The position numbers were made by a program, and so were the translations under genes. 64,000 nt of DNA, taken from contig JAPYMA010001337.1 in NCBI GenBank assembly GCA_035041965.1, positions 32,577 through 96,576 on the forward strand, written 5' to 3'. Below the pieces are notes generated by a model. The model saw only the letters and a program-made list of their open reading frames with translations, was not told the origin of the DNA and ran no database searches. Positions 36,428 through 51,800 of this stretch are shown here, piece after piece. The stretch comes from Anisakis pegreffii (taxonomy: Eukaryota > Nematoda > Chromadorea > Rhabditida > Anisakidae). Positions within the stretch are counted from its first letter, which is position 1. The number at the start of each line of letters is the position of its first letter.

Positions 36428-39400
36428 CTAATAAGAAACCTTACAGAAAGTCTAACTCAAGTTTGGTCTCAGTCCGAGGAATTAGGGGCACTTTTGTTGA
36501 TAACGAGCGCCACCGCGCGCATGTGCTTCGATTACCACTTTGCCGCATGTGTAGATATGCAATTCGAAGTCAAATCAGGAGCATACCTAGGCTTAGACTC
36601 ACGCTTAGCCCAGTGATTCAGAAATTGCGCTTTTGCAATCGATTTCTCCCAGGTTACTTCATTTTCGTTACCATTATTTCATAGCGGTTTGAATCGGTGA
36701 GACATTGCTGCGCACTTATAGGTGCATTTTCTACTCCGGAACAGAAGAGGCGCATCCCAGTCCCAGGTTCCCATTTTTTCGGCTTTCTGATGCCCTTTGG
36801 TTATTCCGTTTCTGGTTGTGGGAGATTTTTTGTTCGGGTTCTGGTCGCTGTTTGCATGAAGCATGAATGTGACGTAGCACTAGCAAAAGGACGATGTTGA
36901 AATCTCTGTACCGGAATCTCGCGTAACTTAATACGGTCTCTTCTGAGAGCTTACGAAACGAATGTTATAAGTCCTGGACCGAAAACCTCAGTGAGAAATT
37001 ATTTGTTCTAGAACAGTGCGACTTGAAGAGGTTTACCCTCATAATCACAACTGTGACGAGGGAAATACGGTCACTGCAGCGGCCACTTAGCGCAGATGTG
37101 TAGGATGCGCACGGACCCGGCACATCAGAAATGCTTGAAGATTGGGGTGACAAATTTTTGTGGTGAAAAAAAAAGAACTCTTTAAATCACAATTCTCCAT
37201 CAGATGAATATGCTTTTTATTTCGAAAAAAAACGTGTGTAAAATTTCGCCTTAAAAAAATTAGATTGATAAGTCGCAGGGAAAAATTTTTTTCCGCTTCT
37301 ATATTGTGCTTGTAGGCGTATCAGGCAAAAAAGGGTTTGACCCGGCGATCTCTCCAAGTAACTTTTTTTTGGAGCGAACTTACCGTGTGGGTTGTTTCCA
37401 AATCGGAAGGCATATTTGTCTGAACTGATAGTGAGACCTTACGAGTTACGAAACACGAAAAAATTTGCCTTTATAGTGGAGATTCCATGTTATCAGTTGA
37501 ATTCAATTTTACTTATGCAAATCATTTTTTTTGGCAATAATAGAACTGATTTGATTGTTTTTGGTGTTAATTCGCAGTGAACAACTTCGTGTAAACACAA
37601 AAGTGCCAAACCCATAAGATGACGTTCTGAGTTAATTATGTCGTTACTGCAGTCAGAATCATCCTTTTTGTTTGAGTTTTTCTTGCCAGAAACGCTGGGT
37701 AGAGTTTTTGACGATATTGGGTTGGGTCATAGCTGAGGTTCATTTAAGCTCGAACTCAAATGTTGGCTAAAGGTTGCTTTAGTTTAAGGCGGGGCTTGCT
37801 CAGGCTCAGACTTTTGCTAACAAGCTTTAGACTTAAACTTATTTTCAATTTTGCTCAAATTTCCGTTCATGCTCGCGCTTACTTTCCAGTCTTCCGGGGA
37901 AATGGTATGTATAGTGAAGGTCAAGATGCTCAAGCTATGCAGATATCTGAAAAATAACAACTGAATGATAAACGGATGACTAGATGCGAAAAATCGTTGA
38001 ATTATGACTTTCTTCTCTCTTGTAATCGCTCTAAAGTTTGTATACAATATTCATATATTTAGATAGTAATCAGAAAGTTGTTGTTACCATTACTATAAAT
38101 ATTATTTCAGTGATTTAGTGCACTAAAAATGATCGATGATCGACGTGCATTTCATTAAAATTTTCAGATTATTCACTCTGTTTGCAATGAAAAGCACAAT
38201 CGATAACACATTGAATTTCCATTTCGTAATCGGAACAATATCAAATCTTTATTCATTCTGTGTGATTAACAAATAAATAAATTCATTTGTCGTCAAAATT
38301 ATAACAGATACGGTTATATTTCTTGAGTGAAAAAACGTTTAGGAAAAAACTGAAAAGTGAAATTTTGATGGATACTGCTTTCGACATTCCCAATATTTAC
38401 ACGGATATTTTTCGCACTGAGATTTCCCATATTCTTCTGAAGAACGTAATTTTTGCACAATCAAGATATTGACTTAAAAAATATTTTTATACAAATGATA
38501 AGCCAAGTGGCCAAAATTCAATAATGATTCTCCCAATTTGTGCAAGCCTCCATGCCACTGAGTGGAAAACAAGATTGAATCACTGCAGTAGCTCCACTTA
38601 TGCCGAAGGAAGTGCGGATAATTCACCCATCAAAATCCAAACATAAGATTTTAAACGCTAGCTACTGATGTAATTATGACCCAAGTTAGTTACTCACAAA
38701 GACATAATTTAATCAAATGTACGAATGCAATGTTTCACATTGGATGATCCATAATCGTCCACTTTCCTTTCATAGTTATCATCGTGTGTGGGCACGACAA
38801 CTCATCGTGATAGAATTTATGATGGCTTATTGAGACTGTTCACTACATTTATGGGATACAGTTGAGGGCATGCAGTTGGCAGTAAAGTTGTGCCGAACCT
38901 GAACCATTTCATTCACATGAATTAGTGGCATGTGGAACACCTTCACTTAGAGGATTAATTCATCTACTTACATTCATAAAGACATGTCAAGTGCGCAGAA
39001 ACGAATAACTGTATGGATTAATGAAAGATCTAGGATTCCTTATTAACCATTTTTGATAAGATTATCCACCAATGAATTTATTTCAAAAAATCCTTCAAAA
39101 TAATCTCAAGCAGTGCACTGAAGTTGGCAAAAGATAATTCGGACAACTGATGTATATGCTAAATGTATAGGTTCGTTGAACGTAAGGCATTGTACTTCAC
39201 AATCAATTTTAGATGGCTGTTTAATGCATTATCACAGTTCAAATCACATAAAACCGGTTCTTACTTTGCAAGAACGCAAATGCATACAAAACGCGTGAAA
39301 CGAGAATGAAAGCAAATTAAAATGCACCTTCGATGTGCTTCACAGCGCTTCACTTCGAAATAACACTTATTTCTGTAGACGATACCATTTTGATCGCATA

Positions 39401-40435
39401 CAACATCCCATATTTCATCACATGACGACGTGCAACAAATTCCTTAACATTCAATTCTAATTTAAGTCGTTTTCGATTTCATTTCATGTTACTTGAACAT
39501 TTGATTTTTAAAACTCATCCATTTCATAAATTATTTTAGCCGGTTTTATATATCCATTTGCTCGCGTAGAAGCCAGGGAATGGATAAACAAGTTATTGAA
39601 TGATTCATTTTGTACAGATATGTGATAAATTAAAGATAGCCATGCAAAAGAGGATGGCATACAGATTCGAATCAGTGGAAACATCAGCACTTAAGAATTT
39701 ATAGTAGTCAGTGTATTTAAAAGTGTTGATGCTACTTGATAAATTATCGCCTGGTTTGCGATGCATAATTGAGGAACAAAATGGATAAATGAAGACAAGC
39801 AATTGCTTCGATACGCTTGAGTAAATGTTTGCCGAGTATTTCTCAACAAACGAGAGTATGACTCATGAGAATGTGAAGAAAATAAAAGGAGAACGCTACA
39901 ATTGTATAAAAATTGTGAAAGTGTTTATAAGACGCATAAAAAGAAATAAAATTTAGTGGAAATATGCGATTTTTTTCTATCACCGACTGATAAAGTATTT
40001 TACACCTTTCTTACGGTTGATGCAGATAGTAACTAATATTTGAGGAGTGAATATGAGATTTAAAAATAACCATAATAATCAATTCGCAATGTGGTGTTGA
40101 AATGCATTTTGTCATACATGCACTTCATGTTACGGAAATGACACACACTCAAATGCGTCATGCCAAGCGAATCACACAACGGTTCGTCGTATTTTGTACA
40201 AATCTCCATCTTACAGCACTCTCCTAGAATGTAGAAGATTAACTGGATTTTATATTCAACAAATCATATCGGAAATGCTGAAGCTGAAAGCTGAAAATTT
40301 TCAAGCAACGCACAAGAATGATGGCGTTATAAAAGAATCCGATTCGCACTGCAAAATACTGATTTATGCCATCCTCAATAACAACGAAGAAGACGAAACA
40401 TTGAAGAAAACGTTCAAGTCCCCATGTATCTTCAG

Positions 40436-40605
40436 GAGATTAATGATCTGGATGGAACCCAATGTAAAAAAGGGCTCGAAATATCAACAATTCGATCGAT
40501 CCATCTGATGGTACGAAATTCTTTTTTGGGGACATCTGAAGGCGACGAGTTCTATGCAATCTTCCTGACGAAGCAACGAGGAGTTGGTTTAGGTCTGGAA
40601 AATTA
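40436..40605 (+). other. Unassigned open frame, possible terminal exon
   Basis: After an ATCTTCAG site the frame reads EINDLDGTQCKKGLEISTIR and continues VRNSFLGTSEGDEFYAIFLT to a stop at 40603-40605. Composition is protein-like, but no start exon or family is recognised. Confidence 0.25.
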
Positions 40606-42041
40606 ATTAACGATGTCGATATCGATTCGGTTTCGTACTAAACGTTTTACTCCAGTCGACGACTACTTATCACCGCTACAGAAATGTACTGATCATTTGT
40701 TTTCATCAACTTCCGACTGCTGAATAAGTCAATGGCATGGCACCATATTGCCCATATATTGCTGCTTGATATAGGGAAGACTGAAATATTATGGTACTTA
40801 TCGGGAAAACTCGTTATGAATTAAGCAATTGTTCACTCCATTATCCATAGAATGAAGATTATTGTGATATGAATTATCAGTCTACCCTAATGGCGAAACA
40901 TTAAATATTATATTTGTGGTGATATAATGGGATGATTTGTAATAAAGGCTTCTTACGGACTCTCATACTAATGTTACAGGTTCTAGGTTTGCAAAATAAG
41001 GCAAAGGCTCCGTTACTGCCCCTTCCGAGATCGACTCTTTGCTTTGCGATTTTAGTGAATCGCTTTGTGATTCACCAAAATCCTTCACCCCTTTCCCAAC
41101 CTTAATAGATGGGAATCCAGCACTTCATAATATCAATACGAGATTGTTAAGCCAGCGAAGCATCACAGTATAAATTTCATAATCTGGCTCTGAAAGTGCC
41201 ATCATTCCATATATTAGAATAACGCTTTTGAGCACGAGTTATAGAAGTTATCGAAGGATTTAAATGCTGATTTCATATCAAAATAATATGGTTCGCTCTC
41301 AAAGTGAACATTTTAAAAATTACTGGTTTTGTGTTATTCGAGAAGTTTGATTCATGGTAATCTACTGACATTCTTCATAGAATGTCATTTAAAGTTTCGC
41401 TTATATGATTATCAATAGGATTTTCGTACTCACACGCACAGTCATTGTACTGTGACCAAGTCAAGCACCTTATTCTCAAAACATAAAATCTAAATCCAAA
41501 GAATTTGAAATACAACCCAAACAAAGTACTTAATATCTTTAATTCAAATCTTACAGGCAAAAGATTCCCACGAGCGATGGCTAAACGACAACAAAATGTT
41601 ATGAGAAACTTTATTCAATGAATTTCAGGACGAATGTGAAACGCATGTATCTAAGCATGGAAGACGGAGGATCGTGGTCGCGTTCGTATTCATATTAGAG
41701 AACGTATGCTCGATATTGTCAACGTCAAGTCAATCATAGTGATATTGGGATATAATTGTTATTGTGAAGTTATTTTTACCGTGATTCATTAATGCTATTA
41801 TCCGTCGAAGATTGAATATTGTATGCAGACGCTGTGGGTCAGGCTAACCAAATATTATTGTTGAGTTATCATCGAAAGCTGATCAATAAATACTACATTA
41901 AGTCTCTACTGCGCATTCCATCGCACGCTGACTATTCTTACTGTACAATTTGTTTTACTATGCGCTGGTTTGGTTAAGACTGATGATAAACATGAAAATC
42001 AATGTTATGATGACTAGCAGAGATTGAGTAAGAAATAATTT

Positions 42042-45000
42042 CTACCCACCGCGATGCACAATCGAAACAGTTTGAGGTTGTCGACGCCTACTGTATTCAC
42101 ACTGCTTTCGCAAGAATTGACACATGTTCAAATGGGTCTGCCCTTCCGAATCACAGACTGCACCTGACATTGAGCATTCCCCAGTTTCTTCTTCGCAACA
42201 TCGACCCGTATAAGCGAGTAAAATTACTTCACCTTTCATTTCGGCCTCGCACTGCGCTATCCTGAAAAAACACTCATTTTTTTCACCACACGCGATCAAG
42301 AATATTCCAACTCTACCAGGATCGTTTTGCACCACACCAACTAACTCAATTTTATGAGTTAAAGTTTGACGATGCTACCAAAAACCTATGAGAAGAACAT
42401 GAAAAACTCATTCACCAACTAGTGATAGGATATTTATTATATAATGGACTGTTTCAGTGATGATGAATGTTCCGTGCCTGATCGTTAGGTACAACTGTTT
42501 TTTTTTCACGATTTTATAAAGGAGTCATCTCATTTTCATTTGTACTTCGGATGATCTCGTGGTCAGAATTACTAGTAGAAAGTTTCCGGGCAGTTAGACC
42601 CAAAATTTCAAAGTTTCATAACTCGGTTCAAATCAACATTTTTGTTCAAAATAAGGACCGTTCGCCTCTACACAACGTTCTCAACGCGAAACCAGGGCTC
42701 TTATCCCCGCAGCGTAGAAACCGGGGTCCCTGGGATCAAAAACTCGGCGGACGTCAGCTTTTAGTAGGGTCTCATTTGGGAACTTCTTCCCACGCAGGAA
42801 GAGCTCCAGATTTTTGAAAAGGTGGTAATTTGTCGGGGATAGGTCGGGCGAGTAAGCTGGATGAGGCAGAACCTAGAAACCCAATTGGTGAATTTTTTGC
42901 AATGTTGTTCGTGCCACGTGTGGTCTGGCGTTATCCTGTAAAAGGATCGAACCACTTCTGTTCATCAATGCTGGCCTTATTTTCAACAACTGATCTCTTG
43001 CTACCTCGAGAGTGTGAGAGTAATATTGGGCGTCAATGGTTTGCCCACGTTCAAGGAATTCTAAATGCACAACACCGGTGGTACACCAGAAAACGATGAG
43101 CATGATTTTCCGTGGGTGTAGTATCGGTTTTGGCATCATTTTTGGTGGCTCACCTACGTCCAGCCGTTGAGCTGACCTCTGCCGATTATCATATTCAATC
43201 CACTTTTCATCCACAGTGATAATTCGATCAAGGAATCAATCACTGTTGCTTCTGAGCAGCAATGAAAAACAAATTTCCAAACGTCTGAATTGTTGCGCTT
43301 CGTCCAGTTCATGCGAAATTCAGCGATCCAACTTCTTGACCTTCCCCATCTGTCGTAGGTGGGTTGATATAGTTCTTTGGTAGACACCAAGTTGGTCCGC
43401 CACCTGTGCCTGAGAATAAGCGGAGTCTGACTCCACCACCCTTTTCAATTCTTTGTTGATGAGGTCTGAAGTGTGACCTGACCTCGGTTCAACTTCGAGA
43501 TTTATTCCTCTGACAGCGAACTTCTTGAGCCAATCCCCAACTATAGATTTGGAATCGGTTCCTTCCCCAAATGCATTGTTGATATTAGCCGTCACCTCCC
43601 TGCTCGAACGACCAAGTTTGAATTCATAAAGCATAATTCCGTGAATTATCATCTTATCCATAGCCCTGATTCAATGCTCCTAAAGTCTCCAAATTAAAAG
43701 ATTGAAGACCAAGTATGGGTGTATTCGGATAGCGCAGAAAATGAGCTACAAAACGACGTATAACACTAGATACAAAAACTCTACAATGAAACGCAATGTT
43801 TCATTATATCAGTTTGCCAGCGTAGCTGCTCGAGAACTTTCTACTAGACCTAATACTTATAAAATCGCGCGCTGAATAATTGCGTGCTCATAAAACGATA
43901 AAATTGAATACCTGAATTTACAAAGATTATCATATGTTCTTTCACCGTCGCACACTGGCTTAATTTCATTGCTACATGGTTGACTGCAACATTGACGATC
44001 GTACTGAACCGTCAAAAATTTTCCGCTCAATTTTTTCGTCAAACATGCGGATCGATTAAATTCACAGCGATTCACATGTGTCCTACCTTCGTTGTCACAT
44101 ACAGGACTGAATATCGAATCACATTTGATGTCATGGCAACATTCTCCTGTAAATTTCAACAAGACCATAAATTTGTAAACAAATCCGGTGACGCAGATGC
44201 GTTGGAAGGCAAACAAGTGTTGTACATTTTCAAATTTCGTTATGAGTTTCACACAACGAATGAACAGTGATAAAACATGATCACTTGCGAGTAGTTGTGG
44301 TTCAGAAGTTTGTTGCATCCTAGTTAAGAGATGTTATTGCAAATGAATGAGGCGTCATCATTCACAGATGCTGAACAATAATTGAAATGTTCGTTCAAAA
44401 CCTTTATAATCTAGATGAACTGATTGTTTCGCGATAATCCCTTTCCTCTTTTGAACACATAAAAAGTTGTTGAATTCACATTCATTCTTGTATGTTCTAC
44501 CTTTAATTTCATCATTAATTTTTCTGATACAATTCTTCGATGAAGAAATGCTAATTTAGTGCTTAATCACACATACTGAAGTTCGTCATCCTATATGAGT
44601 GCAACTTATTATACCAAGAATAAGTTCATTAATAAACACATGCTAAATTTACCCAGTCACACACTGAAGAATATTCGATAAACTGTTCGCAGATAATAAG
44701 TGATTGAAATGAGCCTAAAAGCATTATTGCTTCTATTTGATTTAGTAATCGTTTACTGGAAATAATTTTAAACTTTCTTGTTCACCGATCTGCATATTTT
44801 TGCTGATCGAATCGCCATTTCTTGAAGTGTATATTGAATGTATTTCGTTGCTAAACAACGATATGAAGAGCAATATTTACCGTTAGATGCACAAACAGGT
44901 TCATAAATTTGTTGACAACGCTTTACGCATTGGTCGTGTGGACAAGCACCATAATTTAGAATTGTTATATTCGTTTGACCATTTCGTCCCATCAAACAAC

Positions 45001-48000
45001 GATAAACACCAAATTCACATAGGTTCTGTTCAAAATATTTCATTTCATCATTTCGTTGCTTTAAAATTGACTATTTTGAAGCCATTTATCCAAGCTATCG
45101 AAAATGCCCATGGAAACGTATTTTGCTTTAACGAATTATTGATAAGGGTTCTATTGAAGGGAAATTATTGAATCACCTAGAATAACTGGTCAGTGTCATT
45201 TTAGTGTCCCTCTCCCGCGTACTTCTGTCAATATTACAGAGTAGTGATGGGATCCGGACGAAATTTCATGTCGGTCGGAATCCAACCAACATGAAATTTT
45301 ATCATTCCGATGGTCGGTCAGAATTGTTCGGTCAGAACCGACCGAGTTGGCATCTTGAATTGTCGACAGTTAAAATTCCGACCGACCTTTCATACTGTTC
45401 GGTCGGAATCCGAATGTCGGAATTCCGACCGAAACTGTTGACTTTTTCCGACCGGCCGGATGTCATCACTATTGCAGAGTATTGCATCCAATAGGAATGT
45501 ACTCGCAATGGAATATACTTTACATTAAGTCAACCGTTTTTTATAAACGAGTACCTCGTGTGTAACATGACGATTATCGCATACTGGCTGCCAATCACCT
45601 GGGCATGAACTTGTACAACATTCACCTTTGTATGCGACAACCAATGAAGAGCTGCTACTGCTGATGTTATTATCAACATTATTATGATTTCCTCGATCAT
45701 TATTATTATGTTCAGGAAATGGTTCAGCTAATCAATGCATTCATCTACATTCGGATCTTCATTCCCAGCAACTGTTAGTGATTCAAGTACTTCAACAATA
45801 AAAATTATACAGCACTGCTTTTGCTGCACGTTATAATATTCCAAACATCAGTGACGTTGTAGCTCTAAGCTAATGCGCTTTTCATTGAATACAACCAAAA
45901 CATTCATATTCGTCATTCACAATATTATCACTTTAGGAATAGAAATAAACCTGGAATTGCATTTGGCTAACATGAATGTGCACTGATTTGGATACGTTAT
46001 CGAATCGCTTCCACAAACAGGCTCATATCGCTGACTGCACACAATTTGCTGAGAACACTTTTCCATTGCTTGCTGCTCATTTTTGCTCATCAATAAATCA
46101 ATAGCTGAAAACGTAATCAATGAATTCCATCTGATGTTTATCAACTGCACCATTTTTAACTGTCACTGAACATCGTTAACCATTTTCAGGCGATTGAGTG
46201 GACTGTGTGATGATTTCTGATGTAGTTTGTAGAATTTCACATGGCCCGTTGCTCGCAATAAACAAATTGGTTGCATTCAGTTTTAATAATCGACATCTGA
46301 CTGCTTCGAACACACACATGTTTTTATGTGTTTGACTATTCGAATCGCACACTTCGTTTACATTATCTGCACACAAATCCTCTGATGCACAACACCGACC
46401 TTCCTTAATTCACCTCACGCATTTAATATGTCGTTTCAGCAACATTTTATGGCAACCTGTAAAACTCATATGAGTGCACAAGCCCAGCTATATTTTAGTT
46501 TATTCCAAGCCTGAACGTGAACCTAATCCCGAGCCATTCAAGCAGATGTGCTTGTACTCCTGTAAGAGCTTTGAAGGCTGCCACATTTCTCCAGTGAAGC
46601 AGATGCCTGTGATTATTTCAAATTTAGAACTCCTAATATATTAAGCCAGAAGTATGTGCTTACAAATATTAAGAATAGTACTTAAATAATGTGACTTCGT
46701 ATGAAACAAAGTGAAAAAGAAGGATACGTATGCTGCAGAGATATTGTATCCATATTTCTTTTGATAAACGCATCTGAGCATTTCGAATTCACATTTCAGC
46801 TTGGTTTGTTCGTTTTGATCACACACAAAGTTAGAATCCAGTTCATTTCCGCTGACAGATGGACAAGGCTCCGGAAGACAATCGCGGCATTCTCCTGAAT
46901 TCCAGATACATCGAAACTTTGATAAACTGTTGGGAAAGCAGCATAACTATCCTATGAGTGTTAGATGGGATACAAAGTCGCTATGAATAATTGCTTTAAA
47001 GAGAAATTTGAAGGAACGGAACATTGCGTCGATTGTAAAAAATGAAGAGTTAAACAAATAGATCAAATATGAGATGTACCATTGAAAAGAACTTCGATGT
47101 TATTGTTGAAACATTTGGCTTTTTGAAAGAAACATCGATTCGGATATGTGATAAAATCAGACGAGCATACTGGCTGATAGACATTCGAGCAGTTCTGCAT
47201 ACAATCAAAGTGTTCACAGTCACTTTCTGGCATTATTGTTAAGGTGATACCATTTTGTGCAGCAATGCATCGTGACCATGCGAACATACATTCATTGCTA
47301 AAAGTTTGAGAACGTGTTTGATATTTCGCATTGCTGCAGTTGTTTTGCTTTTTATGGATCAATTTTTATTTCATATGCGTTAGGTAACAGTTCTGTGTTC
47401 CGTACTAATCCATCGTTGAAAAAAGTATTTTACTGCTGAACGAAGGTGATGCAACATGCAGGATCTTTATTCGAATGAATTGACACCTTTATACCAATGT
47501 ATCTTTCAGTTCGGTTCACAATATTTTTGCAAACTGTTACCCATTCATAACGACAAATGATGAACAGCTTACACTCACTGTTCCATCCTTCGTGGAAACG
47601 TTACACTTCAAGAACAATTTTTTTCTAAGAGATAGATACCTTTGAAGATGATACAAAAAAGTGGTGCATCTTGCACACGCATCCTTGGTTATCACAAGCA
47701 GTACTGAAGTTCGAGATTATTTGAAAGATGCAAGTGTTCTCAAAGACATTTTTACAGCAATCACATACCGATGAATCTTGCCTTTACTATCGCATATTGG
47801 ACTCTGTTCTTGGCTGCATCGTGGCTGAGGACACTCGAATTGATTCTAAGAAATACTAGTTTATCGATTAACGCAAGATATTCAATCATCTAAATCCATC
47901 GGAAAATTTGTTACTATTGTGTTTCATGTTTCACCATACATATTATTCATCAGTGAATGATTCATAATTTTTGTATACTCCAGGAAAATTTTTGTTGACT

Positions 48001-48822
48001 ATAATGTCAAAATGGGAACGAGCGAATAGATTTTGATTGATGAGTCTTTCAACTGATCGTTGCCAATCACTTTCTATTCCTTCTTGCATTAAGCTGCTCA
48101 CAGAAGTGAATTTAGAATGTGCAAATTTCGTTGCATCGCAATTTTCATACAGTTCGTATAATAATAAAGGGCCGTAAATTACTCATGATAATCGTTTTAA
48201 TTCAAAATAAGGTAGCTCAGTACAATATTCAGCCTATTCTGATGAGCTTCTACCACAGTGTGGATGTATATGACCTGATTGTTCGACAGATATTTTTTGG
48301 ATAGCTCAATAGAAATACCAAGTGCTAACCTTCGAAGATGTATCTGTATGCTTTATCGAACTAACATCGTGTAGGTTCGCTTTCTTGTCGGGAACAAACT
48401 CCGTTTTACACTCATGCAATCTTATCAAAAATGCTACATCTTTTTTCTGCTGAAACTCAGAAAATTCACTTCATCATGCAGGTGAGCATTTTCAGTTTTA
48501 AAATAACAAATTCATCGTCGATCACTGCACTTCGAAACTGCACTGCACTTTTCATGTCAAATATTATATTCTAAGCATATGAATAGAGAATCAGTCACTT
48601 TTGAATGAATACTGATCCCTCATTTTTGAGTAGATTTTTGTGTCTCATCATAATCAGTTTTCAATGTCATTATTGCAGCCGAATGTGGCAAGCCAAAATG
48701 TCGTTCAAGTGAATGATACATTGCGCGTTTACTGATTATCGGCTGATATTACTGGCTTGAATACTATTATCATTTATTGTTTTTATTTATTTTCATTATC
48801 ATCATTATAATTTATTGTCATT

Positions 48823-48883
<61 letters not shown>

Positions 48884-51800
48884 TTGTTATTTTCAACAAA
48901 GTCACAAAACCACCGTGTCTGAAATCGAAAGTAATTGCTATAGTGATTTCAATCTACTGCTATACCTAACGCAACTACAGTTTGAAAAGCAGCAAAGCAA
49001 ATGGCAATAACGCAGTAAAAATATCAATGAAATAAATCCACCTGCTTTCTTGATATACAATTGTACATCTGGAAGGAACATAAGTTGGGATGGGTTATCT
49101 GGTGACTATCACAAACGGGTTTATATTCACGAGAGCATTTCGTCGGACATACCTGAAATTCTTTTCACCTATCTGTTCCCTTTGCCATCAGTATTAGTTG
49201 AAATGGATCTGATCTGCTATCAATAGAGCACAGCTGTACATCATCGTTTCTCAAAAAAACTGTTAATCGCAACTGAATGCTCAATTTTGCTTATGTTAGC
49301 AAGAAATTGACAATAAAAATTCCTGAAATACTTTGGGAGAAAAAAAAACACTTGATTTTTATTAGTTACAAGCATTTTTATAATGTTCTCTATGTACAGT
49401 GGAAATGAGCTGCTCGTTGAAGATAAATTAATGGAAGATCATAAATTCACCTCTCGAGTGAGGCTGAATACTGGCGAGTCATGACGGCACTTCCCCAAGT
49501 GAATGAGCACACGTTGTTCATGTTTTGCGATTCGCTGTTGGCAATTAAAACGGTTGAATTTACAAATACTTTGATGTGTTTCATTCATGTTGTCACAGAC
49601 TGCGATTATTTCGCTTTCATTAGCACATGATCCGCAAATTGATTGTATTCTTTCAGGTGATGTCCGCTTTGAATGCTCAAAAAACGATAACATTCATTCC
49701 AATGATTTCAGATGAAGTGATAGAAGAAACTGGTAAGACGGTGAAAATCAGGTAGACAGGAGGAGAGGAGCGGGGGGGGTTAGGGAGGAGGAGCGATGGG
49801 GAAAAAGGCCGACGAGTTTTTTAAAACAAGAAAACATTTTCTTCTGTCAAGAGCTTAATCACATAACCTTCAGGAATAAGCAACACAACTACAAACTTTC
49901 TGTAGGCACGAACTGCCAGAACACTCCTCCACAGATTTCTCTGATGCTCTGAACTCGTAGATCTTTTCAAATAAGTGTTTTTACGGCTGGAAAGGGAAGA
50001 ACGTGGGTAAGTAAAACAACAAAATGGGTGACGTTAATTTGTAGAAGCTTGAGAATTACTTATATAAAGCACTACATCGACTGGACAGGAAATGAAGAGT
50101 CATAATCCATTGCCTTTGAATCAAGATGATTGATAAATATTGGATTAACACAGCGATTGACAACACGTGAAAATGAAAATGCACAGAAGCAACCTTTTCG
50201 CATCCTCCTTCATGAACAATTCGAACATGTCGTCCATTCAGTTTTTGGAGTTTACACAAATAAAAGTAAAACAGACATATATTCTTATGTGTTCGTCCGT
50301 TTGAGTCACAAACCGGTTCAAACGTTTTGGTACAGTTTACCGCCGAACATGGCATCCCTTCGTCTGCCTGGAACACAAAGTTCCATTAGTGAAACACAGC
50401 ATATTGCTTTAAAGATCCAGTTATTTCGGCTCTTCAACGAACCAGAAATACAAATATGATAGAATATCTGAAGAATACTTTGATCATGTAATCAGATTAC
50501 TACGGCCATCGCTGGATATAGCGTGAAATCTTTTTTTTTCGATTGTTCAATGAATGGTTCCAAAATTCTAATATTTCGATGAAAGTTCGAAGTTTTGAAG
50601 GTTAAAATTAAAAAATATGTTCTGTCTTAGCTAGTGCATTTCATCAAATGAGCAAGTCGTTGAAACACACCTGCAGAGCACCTATGAATCGATTCAAATA
50701 AACTTCAGTGATTTTTCCACGAGTGCCATTGTTTGAAGACACTGACTGATTGCATTTCACTTCAAATTCTTTTGTTGAGTGATCTGCTTGATTCATTTCG
50801 ACTGCTCAATAAAACACATCGTTCTTCAATCACAACTTCGTTTCTATTCTTTTCAAACATAAACTCATCTTCTCCATTCAAAAGCAGTGATCTAACTAAG
50901 AAGGTCTCCCGTTCATGCATCATCACTAACTTATAATCTCATTGTAAGCGAAAACTTATGATGAAAAATTATAATATCACTTTGGGCAAAAAAAAGAATT
51001 GTGGAAATATTGCGTGAGAGCTCGTTTAGTCCATCGTTGACGATTGAAACATTTTGAATAGCAAAGAGCAAAAAACCTACACGAATTATTAATTTCATAT
51101 GGATCGTTGACTCCTATTTGAGCATCACCTTCAGTATATGTGAGCATGCTGGCTCGATTCTGTTTTAAGTGCTCAATTCTGTCGGAAGGGTGCAATTTTT
51201 TCGGATCACTTTTTGGATCAGTGTGCACTGTTTGATTAGCAAGTAACTGACCATTGAACATCGTTCCATCAAATGCAATCATTTCACCACCACCACCAAC
51301 TGGTAGTGCATAATCACTGGTGTCAGAATTAAATTCGAATGATTTTGCGTTGTCGCTTGGTATCGATTCATTATCATTTGCTTGATTAATATTCAAAAAA
51401 CCATCATTGTTATCAATCATAATTTGTTTAGTGGAATCACCCTGATTACTGAAGACTGAATCGGTTGCATGTTGACTGCTTGTATGAGTGTTCCTAACTG
51501 ACGATTTCGAATCGTTCATTGTTGATATGGCGAATGTTGCCGCTGTTGCTGTCACTTCCAAATCCCCAACAGACGTCGATGAATTGATGTTAATTTCATC
51601 GAAAGATGCAAATTTTGGATCACTATTAATTTTATCTTGTTCTTCTGGAATAAACTTTTCAGAAATAGGCATAACATCTGTTGCAAGCTCTTTCAAGTTT
51701 TCTGCAACACTATCCGATAAACTGCGATTGACTATGCTTTGAGGTGACGCATTGTTGGCGAGATATTGCCAAGGTTGATTTTTTCTTCTACTCCAATTCA

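Larger units (their letters stand above)
35738..42041. other. Long intergenic region, mostly featureless
   Basis: An orphan exon-like stretch lies at 36349-36427 (minus) and an open frame with a possible acceptor at 40436-40605 (plus). The part 36430-37150 is richer in G+C than its surroundings and contains CTAGGCTTAGACTCACGCTTAG-type telomere-like text, so it may be an inserted repeat. The stretches 37900-40150 and 40620-42040 show only AT-rich DNA with no feature I can support. Confidence 0.5.
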
